In this document: piece by piece, positions 23,023 to 35,970 of the stretch
How positions within the stretch are numbered: the stretch's first letter is position 1
Layout of the letters: each line of letters begins with the position of its first letter
Assembly (NCBI GenBank): GCA_028023455.1
Contig: JAQFVV010012435.1
Span: forward strand, 870,001 to 934,000
DNA length: 64,000 bases
Direction of reading: 5' to 3'
Source: Epiperipatus broadwayi
Lineage: Eukaryota; Onychophora; Udeonychophora; Euonychophora; Peripatidae
The notes under the pieces: model-generated
Databases searched by the model: none
What the model saw: the letters and a program-made list of their open reading frames with translations, nothing else
What the model was told of the DNA's origin: nothing
Position numbers and translations under genes: made by a program

Positions 23023-23324
23023 TTAACACCAACAATAAAAATAATAATTCAATTCATTAAATATTTCAACTATTAAAGAAACCATTTTATAATTCAATTG
23101 TATGCTATATAACTTTCAATCAAAGTATTTAGATGTAGAGAAAATATGTCGATGTCATTAAAATAGATATTATAATAGTTTGGAAGTACGTATAATAATG
23201 CTAGACAAAAAGTTTCACATATATATTTATCAATGTGAAATATTTTTTTTATTCCTACTATGGATATGAGTTACTCATATTAATATTTTAAAATATAACT
23301 ATATAAGGAGATTTTTTCCCCATA

Positions 23325-23415
23325 TGTCATAGCATCGGCCGGAAAGTGAACCCGCAACAACAGACTGCAACCAACTGCTTGCTTGCAAGGCGGCTGCGCT
23401 GACCTCTCGGTTAAC
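23325..23415 (-). repeat. tRNA-derived SINE, family S
   Basis: Minus-strand copy running from the GTCATAGCATCGGCCGG tail side to the CTGACCTCTCGG A-box side. Confidence 0.8.
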
Positions 23416-23759
23416 AACGATTTGATAGAAAAGTTTTATTTCCCAAATAACTCTTTGATTATACAGATTTATAAGGATATGATTTGCCTTAATTATAGTA
23501 GTAAATTTATTATGTAATGATGGTAGTTTATTTACGTGGTTATTTATCTTAATTTCATATTACTGAGTTGTACTCTATCATAGATAATAAAAGAGTCTTA
23601 AACTAATATATCTTACTTTATTAAAGTAATGATCAGTATGAAGCATAACATCAATTATTCTATTAGCTTTATATATAATATTATCTACATGAGTTATAGA
23701 AGAACCATTTTGATAGAAACACATTCCAATGTTTATATAATAGCTTTTTCTTTTTTTTT

Positions 23760-23841
23760 TTAAGTGTCATAGCATCAGCCGGGACGCGAACCCGCAACCC
23801 GGGCAACTGCCTGCAAGTGCAAGGCAGTCGCGCTGACCTCT
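23760..23841 (-). repeat. tRNA-derived SINE, family S, truncated at its A box
   Basis: Minus-strand copy whose head ends in the A box (GCGCTGACCTCT) exactly where the large hairpin begins at 23842. The first nucleotides of the SINE are missing. Confidence 0.75.
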
Positions 23842-23967
23842 CGCTCATTAAAGAAGTTATATTTATTAATAATATTTAAAGCTTAGCGCTTTCAAAGCTC
23901 CACGGCTTTGGCTTCGAAAGCGCTAAGCTTTAAATATTATTGATAAATATAACTTCTTTAACGAGCG
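23842..23967. repeat. Near-perfect 57-bp inverted repeat (hairpin)
   Basis: The arms 23842-23898 and 23911-23967 are inverted copies with about three mismatches and a 12-nt centre. The inner arm reads AAGCTTAGCGCTTTCRAAGC. It starts and ends with CGCTCRTTAAAG-type sequence. No coding content. It may be a palindromic MITE or a foldback derived from a tail-to-tail duplication. Confidence 0.85.
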
Positions 23968-24589
23968 TTAAAAGCGCATAATTATTGATATTATATAATT
24001 CATGAGAAGTTAATAAACAGATTTTTTTAAAACACTGAAAGATATAATTATAATCAATTCTAACATAAGACCTGATATGATTTTTCTCACTTGAAAATGC
24101 CATTCATAATGGGTTTTTTTCAATAATAAGGCTTTCTACCTTTGTCCTTTATTCCATATGGATAGTGAGATGCAAAACTCTCATGGAATTACCCCTGCCA
24201 CAAATCATACCATTGTTTTATCAAACGCTCAAAAAAATCAAGAAACGTGACCAGATCCTTGCCTCCAGTAAAGTCTTTGATGACACCTGATCTTTAACTG
24301 CTCTGTCCTTTTCCTGTTTATAAACTCCCGCCTACCCAGTATTATAGAATAGGCAATTCTAAAAGAAAATATTCATGTTTATATTAAAAATGCTAATACC
24401 ATTAAACAAGTTCTTAGAATCTCTTCAATATACCTAACCACATAAGAGTATAACAATTGTGCTCTCATAACATAATCTAGCCAGATGACAAATAGAGCAT
24501 TATATAATCATATTATTGTACAACTTATTCATTTATTTATCCTTTATTAGTATGTAATCACTATTTATTGTTAGTAAAAAAAAATTTAT
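23968..24589. other. Non-coding stretch
   Basis: No gene recognised. The piece 24120-24350 is less AT-rich but unidentified. Confidence 0.4.
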
Positions 24590-24949
24590 TTTTTTTATTT
24601 TTAAAAAATTATATATTTATTGACATAATAAAATTGTACAGATGAATAATAAAAATACTTTGTTAATGTTGGCTCATCCATTGCTAACATTGGTATGGTA
24701 GATGTAAGCCAGAGCCATTCTCTGCACTAGCAGGTTGATATATGAGTAAATACGTACTATTTTGTTGGCATTGCCCACCCCTTTTGAGGATGACCCAATA
24801 ATGCTAACATCAGCTGGAATACATGTAGTGTGAAATCAATGCCTCTCTAGTAGAATCCGACATGTTGCAACATAGACTACTTTTTCCATGCTACACTACA
24901 ATGTGGACATATCAGGTCCAAAATTCATGTAGAGTCTGTGGAACATACT

Positions 24950-25240
24950 AGTAGGCTCCATGAATTATTAAACAAAAATCTAGAGGATATTATCTTGTCC
25001 TTGTTTAGAAGAGCTTTGAGCTTATCGCAAAATATAGCATTGGGGTCCGGTGTTGGTTGTGTGAACTTTGTCCTGCACCTTGTGTACCAAAAAGCATGTC
25101 AGGAAGATAGATAACCTGATAACTGTAAAGTCTTCTGAGAAAAAACAACCCCTGATGTCCAGGATTTTATCCATTGCTATAATGCAGTGTTGGCAGAGAT
25201 TAAACATTTATTGTTATCCATTGCAAGATGGCCCGCTAGA
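24950..25240 (-). pseudogene. ORF2 C-terminal remnant of LINE L copy 1
   Basis: The translated stretch MDKILDIRGCFFSEDF followed by LSIFLTCFLVHKVQDKVHT aligns by eye with LNKILDITSCFLSRDY and LSTFITYATWMARCRNKFT of copy 2 (29748-30143). This is the region after the zinc-binding tail of the LINE reverse transcriptase. Only this last part of ORF2 is present, joined to the end of ORF1. Confidence 0.75.
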
Positions 25241-25257
25241 TTCCACTGCAGGCGGTT

Positions 25258-25629
25258 TCAATGAAGTATCAGTAAGCTCTTTTTTTTATTAATTTCCTTG
25301 CGGATGTTAGGAGGGATATTTAAATCTGAAGTGGGGAGATCCATAGGCAAACCATTGGAAGGATAACTAGTAACCAAATCAGATGGAAGATAAATCTTGC
25401 GTTTCTTTTCTGTGGCTCCTTTATGCTTATTGTTAGTTGCATTTGATATTGTGGGTTTAGACTTTTGCCTCAGTGGGAATACCATCTCTTCTTCTCCTGA
25501 GCTAGGACTAGATACAACCCATGGTTTTCTTTTATGACTGGTATTAGGAGTGTTGAATGTCTCCATCTCATCTGCAGACCAGGAAGTGGCAGAATCTACC
25601 GGTGTTTGGTAAGGAGTGATATTTTTCAT
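25258..25629 (-). pseudogene. ORF1 C-terminal segment, LINE L copy 1
   Basis: Continues the main ORF1 frame after a +1 shift in a GAAAAAT run at about 25620. The segment is basic and Ser/Pro-rich (KPWVVSSPSSGEEEM; KHKGATEKKRKIYLP) and ends at 25258. ORF2 normally starts close to this point in LINEs, but here the ORF2 tail follows. Confidence 0.7.
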
Positions 25630-28249
25630 TAGTCACAGCTATCAGTGTGGCACTAGGACTTGGTGAGATGTTATATTTACCTTGGGTAGAGTTAGGTTTC
25701 AGTGTTTCCGTCTTTTTTTGGGGGTTGGTTTGATCTTGGTCTATATTGTTTTCACCCACCCTATTACCAGACACTGTGACTGAGCTGAAACCTAGGCCTT
25801 CATGCAAATTCCTAGGTTCATTATTGTGGGAATTTTTCGGTTTTGATTCCAACGGCCTTTGATTACTGTTTTGGTTGTAATCCTGATTACTGTTAACTAA
25901 GGAGGGCTGATTCCTTTCATGTATTAGGATACTTTTTTTATTTGTATGCTTTAAGTTGAGTTCACCCTGCTGTTCTACATTGTTGTGTTGTGCACTCGGT
26001 TGTTTTGAAGCATGTTGCACCTCCGGAACTGAATGAGAAGTCTGTTGTTGCCTACATCTGTGAATGCGACCTTTTTTTTGACCACAAGATGTACATATAT
26101 GATTCAAACACTCCTTAATCAGGTGTGTTCTTTGTCCACAGTAGAAGCACTGTGGCCTAACCCCTGAAAAAGATAATATCATGGGACAGCCTCTAGCCAA
26201 CAACACTGTTGGAATATCTGTTGGCACTATTCCCTTTTTTAGGAGCAGTCTAAATGTTGCTTTGTTCGAGAGAATGTTGTTAAATGTTTTGTCAATTGGA
26301 AGGTAGGTGAAACTAGTCACCTTGCCAAAGGGTTCCAATATCTCTTGTAAATAAGATTCATCTATTCCTGTAATGCAATCTTTTATTGACCCATTTAAAG
26401 TGGATGATCTGTTTACATCTACAGTTACTATGATCTTATCATCCAATACTTTAAATTTGCTTTTAAAGTTATTCCTGCCAGCCCAGGTCTTGAATTCGAT
26501 TGCTATATAGTGGTCATTCGGATGGGTAGAGATCCTATGTATTTCATTTGCAATATTTGCTCTTCTAATTAACTCAAATAAGGCATTCATTGGAAATTTA
26601 AACAGAGCACACTTTAGGTCTGTTACCGCTAGTATAATACTCTTATCATTGCTATAGTTAGCCAGAGATTTCAGAAGCATGTTTGGAATAGTCAGGTTAA
26701 AATTTGAAACAATAGAATCCATTTGCTCCACTGAAAGTTGATTTAGTGTAATGTTACTTTCAATTGGATCCACTTGAACCAGATCATCTGCATGGTGTGA
26801 TTGCTGTTCTATCAACTCAAGAATGTCCATTCCCACAGTTTTTTGATTTGCATTGTTGGCTTGGTGATCAGTATTGTGACCTGCAGGAAGCAAGGGTTGG
26901 CCATTGCTGGAGTGGTTAACCGACCCAGTTTGTTTTATTCCAGCCCGAGCTGCACTAGCATATGACATAGGAAGTGTGATACATTTAGTTTCATCAGCAG
27001 GGTTAGTTTGTAGTTTAGTAAGATTTTCATTATTTGCGAGTGTGAGATTTAACAAATTATGATCAAGTTCATCTTGTTTTCCCATCAATAAGGTATGTCT
27101 TGAAGTGACAGGAGGGGAGACATTATTGTGACAAGTTTTGAGTGGTGGATGACCAGCTATGGCATGAGATACTAACGGATATTCAAATGATTGTGTTTGT
27201 AAATTATTTTTATTTGGATAGTGTATTCCCTTGAGCCATCCCGTGTTATTTCTAGTGCTGTTATGAAAAATTAAACTGGGAAATGATTCACTATCTATTT
27301 GACTATGATTAGATAGTAATTTTGTGCTTGGATGCTTATCATCTGGGCTTAATGCAAGGGGATTTGTATATACAGTTTTATTAGCTTTTGGCTTATATGC
27401 ATTTATAATGTTCGTTTTATCTTCTGATGTGGAAGAAAAACAGTCAGCATCATCGGCTAGCACCCTCTGTTCACCAGAAATGGGTTGATTTTGAGTTAGC
27501 TGGTATGTTAGTATATTTTGGGGCAGGATTTTGGATGTCTGATGACTCCAACTGGGGTTGGATTTAGGTGTATTGTGAGACTCCCGGTTATTAAGTTTGG
27601 TTTTGCAGCCATTGGCAATGCCATTCGCCTTCACGTGTACAATTGACATATTCTCAGATATTGATGTATTAAGTATGGAATGGTTTTTTTTTTCAACATT
27701 ATTTCCTTTTTCCTTTTCATTAGATTCCGGATTATTCCTATTATGACCTGATTTATTGAGATTATCTGATTTACAATCATTTTCCTGACAGTTATGCTCA
27801 TCGGGAGTCTTGAAATTGATATATAATGTTGGCGTAATTACGTTGGTCTCTGTTTCGTTAGTTCCAGAGCACGAGATATCAGCATTATCGGAATTGAGAT
27901 TTATATTTATTTCAACTCTGTCTTCTATTGTGACTTCATTACTATTAATGGGGGTTGCCTCATCAGATAGAACTTTAGTTTTATTTTGTTTTGAAATATT
28001 AGGTGCTGTTTCATAATTGCTGTCACTGTTTTCAATTATTTCTATATGTTGTGTATCTCCGCTATCGCTATTACATTTATTAAGAGCCTTAGACTTAAGC
28101 TTTACGTTCGTATTTTTATTCGCACTGTTAATTCTATTGCTTCTATGTTTTGTCACTTCGACTACAGCGCCAGTCATATCAAAGCATGGAGAGCAGCAAT
28201 CTAAAGTGATGCCGTCATTAATTATTTCATTTGACTTTCCGGTGTCCAT
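25568..28249 (-). CDS. LINE ORF1 protein (gag-like, zinc knuckle)
   Basis: An 893-residue open frame. The first 500 or so residues are Asn/Ser-rich and low in structure. Residues about 510-690 look like a folded RNA-binding region (for example IANEIHRISTHPNDHYIAIEF then YLQEILEPFGKVTSFTYLP, suggestive of an RRM-like fold). A CCHC zinc knuckle, CFYCGQRTHLIKEC, lies at about residue 700, followed by a second Cys/His cluster, CTSCGQKKGRIHRC. This is the standard ORF1 layout of LINEs, whose product binds the element RNA. The long open frame suggests fairly recent origin. It is flanked by frameshifted segments of the same protein at both ends, so the full protein would be about 1,300 residues. Confidence 0.8.
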   Translation of the reverse strand: MDTGKSNEIINDGITLDCCSPCFDMTGAVVEVTKHRSNRINSANKNTNVKLKSKALNKCNSDSGDTQHIEIIENSDSNYETAPNISKQNKTKVLSDEATPINSNEVTIEDRVEININLNSDNADISCSGTNETETNVITPTLYINFKTPDEHNCQENDCKSDNLNKSGHNRNNPESNEKEKGNNVEKKNHSILNTSISENMSIVHVKANGIANGCKTKLNNRESHNTPKSNPSWSHQTSKILPQNILTYQLTQNQPISGEQRVLADDADCFSSTSEDKTNIINAYKPKANKTVYTNPLALSPDDKHPSTKLLSNHSQIDSESFPSLIFHNSTRNNTGWLKGIHYPNKNNLQTQSFEYPLVSHAIAGHPPLKTCHNNVSPPVTSRHTLLMGKQDELDHNLLNLTLANNENLTKLQTNPADETKCITLPMSYASAARAGIKQTGSVNHSSNGQPLLPAGHNTDHQANNANQKTVGMDILELIEQQSHHADDLVQVDPIESNITLNQLSVEQMDSIVSNFNLTIPNMLLKSLANYSNDKSIILAVTDLKCALFKFPMNALFELIRRANIANEIHRISTHPNDHYIAIEFKTWAGRNNFKSKFKVLDDKIIVTVDVNRSSTLNGSIKDCITGIDESYLQEILEPFGKVTSFTYLPIDKTFNNILSNKATFRLLLKKGIVPTDIPTVLLARGCPMILSFSGVRPQCFYCGQRTHLIKECLNHICTSCGQKKGRIHRCRQQQTSHSVPEVQHASKQPSAQHNNVEQQGELNLKHTNKKSILIHERNQPSLVNSNQDYNQNSNQRPLESKPKNSHNNEPRNLHEGLGFSSVTVSGNRVGENNIDQDQTNPQKKTETLKPNSTQGKYNISPSPSATLIAVTNEKYHSLPNTGRFCHFLVCR

Positions 28250-28265
28250 TTCTAGAGGTTTTTTA

Positions 28266-29172
28266 TCAGTGTATTTTTTTTATATCAATACCATTATTAT
28301 TAATTTTGTAGCAGGTTTTTTTATTAGATTTTTTAAAGAATCCAAGCGACTGTTGTTTCTTCTTATTATGATTCGTTTTTTTATACTTGGTAAATACGTT
28401 GGAGCTGCTGGCTATATCATCGCTGACTTTCACCGGAACGTTAGCCATGATAGGAACTAATTTATCTGTAAGTAAATCTTTGATTTCTTTAATTTTGGAG
28501 GAGTTTGAACAATTGTAACTTTTAATTAATTTCAGACATTTGTTATAGCTAGTCTTAATATTACATGAGCTTCGCATGGAATGTGTATAGAGACTATTTG
28601 TTTGCTCTTCTGCAATAGGCCCTGTTTTACCGCAATCAAAGTGCTCAGCATTTTGTGCAGAACCTAGGTTCATGTTATAGTGTGGGCTTGTAGTAACGTT
28701 CATATTTACATTATTTTGCAACTCATTATTTTTATTTATTTTCCCTAAATTAGTTATATTAGCCATATTTAAGGATTGTCCAAAAGACATATTTTGATGT
28801 TGATTCAATGGATTTGGTGCTTCAGTAAGATTGCTATAGCTGGCTGTTTGTATTTCTGCATTAGGCGAATTTCCAATGAAGTCTCCGGAGCTAATGTCAA
28901 CCATTAGATCTTCGATAACATCTTCAAGAGGTTTTTTCTCTACGACATATTTTATAGTTTTATTTATTTATTTTTTTATGCAAAGGAAACAGATCCTCTT
29001 TTTTGGATCTTGTTAGAATACTCCAAGAACCTTTGTTAGATTTATTTTGTATTTTAATTTTCCCATTACTAGAATGATTTTGCTTTGTAGTTTGGTCTAT
29101 GTTAGCCGCGTTTATGCACGGAACAAATTTTACATTATAATTCGGATTGTGAGTAGCCGAACTCACATCCAT
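28266..29172 (-). pseudogene. ORF1 N-terminal segments, LINE L copy 1
   Basis: Two open pieces, 28960-29172 (starting MDVSSATHNPNYNVKF, with an in-frame stop just upstream supporting this start) and 28266-28904, precede the main ORF1 frame. Each join requires a +1 shift in an A-rich run. Both joins are followed by the same short phrase KKPLE, near 28930 and 28257. The product is Asn/Ser/Lys-rich without a recognised domain. Confidence 0.65.
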
Positions 29173-29530
29173 TTAGATAAAATATAAGAACCACTTACCT
29201 TAAACGATCTCAAGGCCTTTTTTCTGATGGTTATAAATTGGGGAATCTTTAATAAAAAAAAAACTTTTGGCAGCTCAGGAAGGTGCTTCCTATTCAGACT
29301 ATGGTAGGTGGCGCTAATTTTTGTTGAAATGAATAAACAGATTTTCATTACAAAATAAAGGTTAGTAAAACAATGAATTGTTCTTTTGTGGTAGCACAAC
29401 ATTTATCTGTGTTTATCTGTGTAGTATTCTTAAGACACCTTTCAGATAAAATATCTAAATAAGATTGAAGCTGTAAGTGATCTTCATACCAAGTAATAGT
29501 TTTAAATATTTTATTTATATATATAAATAA
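29173..29530. other. Probable LINE L 5' region
   Basis: Upstream of the ORF1 start on the minus strand. It contains a GC-richer patch near 29270-29310 (GGTGGCGCTAA) but no recognised promoter element. The 5' boundary is unknown. Confidence 0.4.
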
Positions 29531-29537
29531 CTTTATT

Positions 29538-29590
29538 CATTCAAAGATCAGCCTTTCAAGCTAATTAGTTTGAAAGGCTGATCTTTGAAT
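29538..29590. repeat. Perfect 22-bp inverted repeat
   Basis: CATTCAAAGATCAGCCTTTC and its exact inverse are separated by GCTAATTAG. It lies between the two copies of LINE L and could form a stable hairpin. Confidence 0.9.
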
Positions 29591-29639
29591 GTATACAATT
29601 GTATGCATAGTGTCATATAAAAATAAATGCTTATTTACA

Positions 29640-30950
29640 AATAACTTTATTGAAAAATATATGTAAGAATGATACAATTGTAAATAAAATAATAGTTATC
29701 CATGTTGCTCGAGCAACCAGATAGTCTGATGTGCTTGTTGGTATTGTTTAATCCAGCTTAATCAGGCTCCATGTGTTGTCAAATAAAAATCTGGATGAGG
29801 TGATACCATCCTTATGGTGAAATTCCTTCAATTTAGAAATGAATATGTCTTTAGGCTTGAGATGAGAAATAGTAAACTTGTTGCGACATCTGGCCATCCA
29901 GGTGGCATAAGTGATGAAGGTCGAAAGTCTTGAGGTGACATAATCTCTAGACAAGAAGCAACTCGTGATATCTAATATTTTGTTCAGGGAAATGTGGCAG
30001 TTATGAGCAATGGATGTTCTGATTTTGTCATATGCCGGGCAATCATTTATCATGTGGTCAAAGGTTTCAGAGGTCCTGTGGCAGTTGTGACACATAGGAT
30101 CTATGTTCTTGAAGAATCTCCTGTAGTGCATGAACCAGTTCATCTGGAGTGAATCCAGGTTGATTTTTACTAGGAAGTTCAGGAACTTGGCTCCAGCTTG
30201 AGATGTTTGAAAAACCTGGTGACCACCTGATTGTTGCCACTGAGGTAAAGAAGGTTAGAGTTTTGAGTGAAAAATAACAGGTCATGAGCATCCCAAATAG
30301 AGTTTTTTTTATCTGAATACTAGGATCCATTGTGAGCAAGAAGATAGCCAAGTATCTGATTTAGCCAGCTTATCTTCGAGGGTGGAGGTCTGTCTGACAG
30401 AATGACTGGTTGTTCAGTTACAATCTGGGGAAATTTCTTTTGGAGGATGTGGATCAGCAAGTGGCAATTTTGGTAATATATTGAGAAAGTTGTGTGCAAT
30501 GACATACCACTATTTTTCCTATGCTGCTGCATGCGTTCAATTCCTATGGCCACTGTTTTACCATTCCATAAAAGCCATGCACGGATTCGGTTGATTTTAG
30601 TGTTGAATATCTTTGTCATGTTTATAATGGGTAGATAGTAGCTAATCTCTGCCATTACCTTGATGTTGAGGAGCGAGATTTTCCCTTGAAGCAATAGATA
30701 AACCTTGGCAAGGTTTTTAACTGTGTTGGTGGCAGCTTCAATGATGGAATTCTGTATTTGTATCGACATGGCTTGTAGTGACTTGTATATGGCGAACCCC
30801 AAAAAGCTTTGGGGGTCTTCTGAGAAAGGCAATGAGATCTTTCCAGTGTTGATTTTCCAAGCCGGTGACTTATTAAGGTTGAAGGAAAGTTTGGAGAATT
30901 CGAAAAAATTTTTGATTATTTGGAGTTTTAGATATTTTTGAGAAGGTAGG
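29640..30950 (-). mobile_element. LINE family L, copy 2 (5'-truncated 3' end)
   Basis: Minus-strand 3' end of a LINE related to copy 1. The 3' end is near 29640 (AATAAAGTTATTT side). The coding remnant is described separately. The 5' end is truncated near 30950. Confidence 0.75.
29748..30940 (-). pseudogene. LINE reverse transcriptase C-terminal region
   Basis: The 30320-30832 piece carries the post-palm block of non-LTR reverse transcriptases (LQGKISLLNIKVMAEISYY, then INRIRAWLLWNG). After frame changes, 29748-30143 carries the zinc-binding tail CHNCHRTSETFDHMINDC and the sequence conserved with copy 1. No RT catalytic motif is included. Dead by truncation and at least two frameshifts. Confidence 0.8.
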
Positions 30951-31324
30951 GTGACAAGTACATTTTAAATATTTTACAATGAACATTATATTACAGCAAA
31001 TTATCTATCATTATATATTTATTTAAATTGTTTATTGTTACATTTTTATTTACCATTGTCAAACTCACTTCACTCACAACTTTGACACCAACTAAATATA
31101 ATAATGATTATTACTAATCATTTTCTAAGCTAGAGATTATCTCTAGCACAGATATAAACTTTAAACCTCAGTTAAAGATTACTATATCTGATTGTTTTAA
31201 TTTTAAGCATATACACACATGGAGTTATTCACCTTTCTCTTTCCCATGTGTAATATCTTTACAGATATATTAAACAACATCCGTACTTCCCATTCTTTTT
31301 AAATTTCGCATAAATAAATATACA

Positions 31325-31378
31325 ATAAAAGACAAATAACCCACAAGATGCATTTTGTAATGAACCAGCACTGTTTAC
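31325..31378 (-). repeat. Family A fragment
   Basis: Minus-strand remnant around GTGCTGGTTC...AAAATGC and TTATTTGTC, corresponding to the stem II to post-ribozyme part. The CTGATGA side is missing. It abuts the LINE remnant at 31378. Confidence 0.45.
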
Positions 31379-31805
31379 ATATATATTGCAAATAATGGTG
31401 GTCCCAGTACACTTCAAATTGTCATATACTCAATTTGTTTAGTTGGGAATATGAAATATTATTATATTTAATAAAGGAAAGTCTATTTTGAAAAAATGAC
31501 AGGAATAAATGTAGCAAGTCTAGTAATAAGTCTACATTAGACATTTTTTTAATAGTTTAAAATTAATAACTTGATCAAAAGCTCTACTTAAATCAAAATA
31601 AATTATACCAAATTGGGATTAACTGATTATAGAATGAATGATATGATCAAGTATAATTATAAAATTTGTTTCAGTAGATCTGCATGGTAAAAAGTTACGT
31701 TAAAACTTGGAATCAAGAAATTTACTTGATCTACAGTACCATTATATATATATATATATGATAAACAAAACAAGTTATAAATTTCATAACTAGCTTGCAT
31801 TTTAT

Positions 31806-31969
31806 AATCACTAGATTGAGCTTTACCAATAGCTCCTAACAAGTTTTTGTTTATATAAATGCTGAGAGAGATAGAATTCAACCAAAGAGATATTGAATTC
31901 TATCTCTCTTGGTGTTTATGTAAACAAAGCTTGTTAGGAGCTATTGGTAAAGCTCCATCTAGTGATCAT
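31806..31969. mobile_element. Palindromic MITE, arms about 76 bp
   Basis: The arms 31806-31881 and 31893-31969 are near-perfect inverted copies (CTCCTAACAAG... / CTTGTTAGGAG) with an 11-nt centre. TA repeats flank both sides, hinting at a TA-rich target. It is inserted in the CR1/Jockey-like LINE. Confidence 0.85.
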
Positions 31970-32009
31970 ATATATATATATATCAAATATCATATGATCA
32001 CAAATTTTT

Positions 32010-32050
32010 ATGCTTGCTCATAACTGTGGCACTACTGTATGGAGAGTTTT
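32010..32050 (+). repeat. Family B 3'-end fragment
   Basis: Contains the unit end GTGGCACTACTGTATGGAG followed by GTTTTGCCT. The ribozyme part is absent. Confidence 0.6.
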
Positions 32051-32640
32051 GCCTATATCAAATACTTTTAAAAAAATAGATAAAACTAAAATTGGTCAAT
32101 AATTGAAGACCTATGAATGAAAGCCTTTTTTATATATTTGTAATATTTTAATAATTTGTAAATAAAAAACAACAACACCAGTTTGAATTAAAAAATTAAA
32201 AATATATTTCAGAGGGTGTGCAACTATTTCCTCACAGCCTATTATTGAAAATGCAAGAACGTCATCAAAATCCTTTGTATTTATTTGATTTACAGCTCTT
32301 TTAATATATTCTTTGGTTATATATTGCATTCTAATGTCATGATCTAAAACCTCATTGTCAATATCATCATGGTTCTTATTTATGTCATTAAAAGTATTTT
32401 TAGCTTGCATGGAAACTATAAAATTTATGAATGTCAGGCATTAAAGATCAATCTATTGGGCTTTTAGATTTACATATGTCAAAGTAATTCATAATTTTTC
32501 GAAATTCTTTAAGTCAAGATATAAATGAAATTTCTAGATTAGCTATATAATTATTAAAATAATTTCTCTCTGTTTAAATAAATGCCTAAAATTAATCAAA
32601 TTATTATAATAAATATAGAAGGCAGTTTTTTAAATAGTTT

Positions 32641-35242
<2,602 letters not shown>

Positions 35243-35425
35243 TGATCACCATTTCCTAGGTGCAGTGCTCTCAGATCACTGATGAAGGCCACAAGCCAGA
35301 AACTAGTCTGGGGATATTGGATGAGTAGGCACTAGATGGGGATTTTATGCACAAACCTTCCTGTATCCATTGATTACTCTGGCTTGCATTGGGTGGCAAT
35401 ATGTATAGAGAGTTTTACCTGTTTT
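35243..35425 (+). repeat. Family B hammerhead-containing repeat
   Basis: Plus-strand copy from CCTAGGTGCAGTGCTCTCAG through the ribozyme to the unit end GAGAGTTTTACCTG. About ten bases of the stem I 5' side are deleted relative to 38527. Confidence 0.8.
35273..35314 (+). ncRNA. Hammerhead ribozyme-like motif (B)
   Basis: CTGATGA (35279-35285), stem II hairpin GGC-CACAA-GCC flanked by an A on each side, GAAA (35299-35302), stem III CTAGT whose whole A-CTAGT is palindromic, C (35308) as predicted cleavage site, then TGGGGA. The core and a GTC cleavage triplet are intact, but the stem I 5' arm is damaged by a small deletion. Confidence 0.65.
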
Positions 35426-35629
35426 AATATATTTTAATACACATTAAAATCTTGTATTAGTTTTCTAATATAAAGTTTTTATCAATTTTTTGATGCCCCA
35501 TGTAGTTCAAAACAGTGAAACCAATTCTAATTTTATAATCATAAAATATATAAGTGACTGCATTTGTTTAGATACTTTTAGAATATACAAATTCTTCAGT
35601 GTGGTCTTAAATATAATTTAACTACAAAA

Positions 35630-35970
35630 AAAAAATTAAATAATAGAGATAAAAAAATTATATCAAATGTTTTTATTGACTGTGCACTAAAAAGAAAGAA
35701 AATAATTGTTTCTTCAACCACAATTGAAGTTTTTAGATTTAACTTGAAATAAAAATATGGGGGGGGGGGGGAATTAATTAAGCCAATCTCTTGTTATAAA
35801 AAAGAGGTATTGACTTAATTAATTTCTGGACTCCCCATGCTTTTATATAAGTTAAATCTACAACTGCCAATTGTGGTTCAAGAAACAATTATTTTATTGC
35901 TTTTTAGTGCACAGTCAATAAAAGCATTTAATATTTAAAAAAATTATCTCTATTATTTTTTAAGTTTTTA
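35630..35970. mobile_element. Palindromic MITE, arms over 100 bp
   Basis: Left and right halves are inverted copies almost throughout (for example TTTATTGACTGTGCAC at 35671 and its inverse near 35908). An inner palindrome AATTAATTAAG... lies around 35770-35825, and a poly-G run sits only in the left half. No coding sequence. Confidence 0.8.

Larger units (their letters stand above)
24590..29400 (-). mobile_element. LINE family L, copy 1: ORF1 plus ORF2 tail ('half-LINE')
   Basis: Minus-strand element. The 5' region is about 29173-29400; ORF1 runs in frameshifted pieces from 29172 to 25258; the tail of ORF2 (RT C-terminus) lies at about 25240-24950; the 3' region ends near 24590 in an AATAAAATTGTAC-like sequence resembling the end of copy 2. 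The endonuclease and nearly all of the RT are missing between ORF1 and the ORF2 tail. The ORF1 zinc knuckle and RT-tail style suggest an L1/Tx1-like group, not certain. Confidence 0.75.
31378..32640 (-). pseudogene. CR1/Jockey-like LINE reverse transcriptase, interrupted
   Basis: Minus-strand RT remnant. The fingers region is at 32111-32410 (KRAVNQINTKDFDD; CEEIVAHPLKYIFNFLIQTG), followed by an NYRPI-like block near 32100. Palm motif A is near 31570-31690 (IIYFDLSRAFDQV), and the SVLGPPLFAIY block is near 31385-31420. A MITE (31806-31969) and a family B fragment (32010-32050) split it. The RT copies LINE RNA at the target site in active members; this one is dead. Confidence 0.8.

Noticed and set aside
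27810-28460. Plus-strand ORFs opposite LINE ORF1
   Set aside because: Antisense shadows of the minus-strand ORF1; hydrophobic composition comes from the reverse reading of Asn/Ser/Lys codons.
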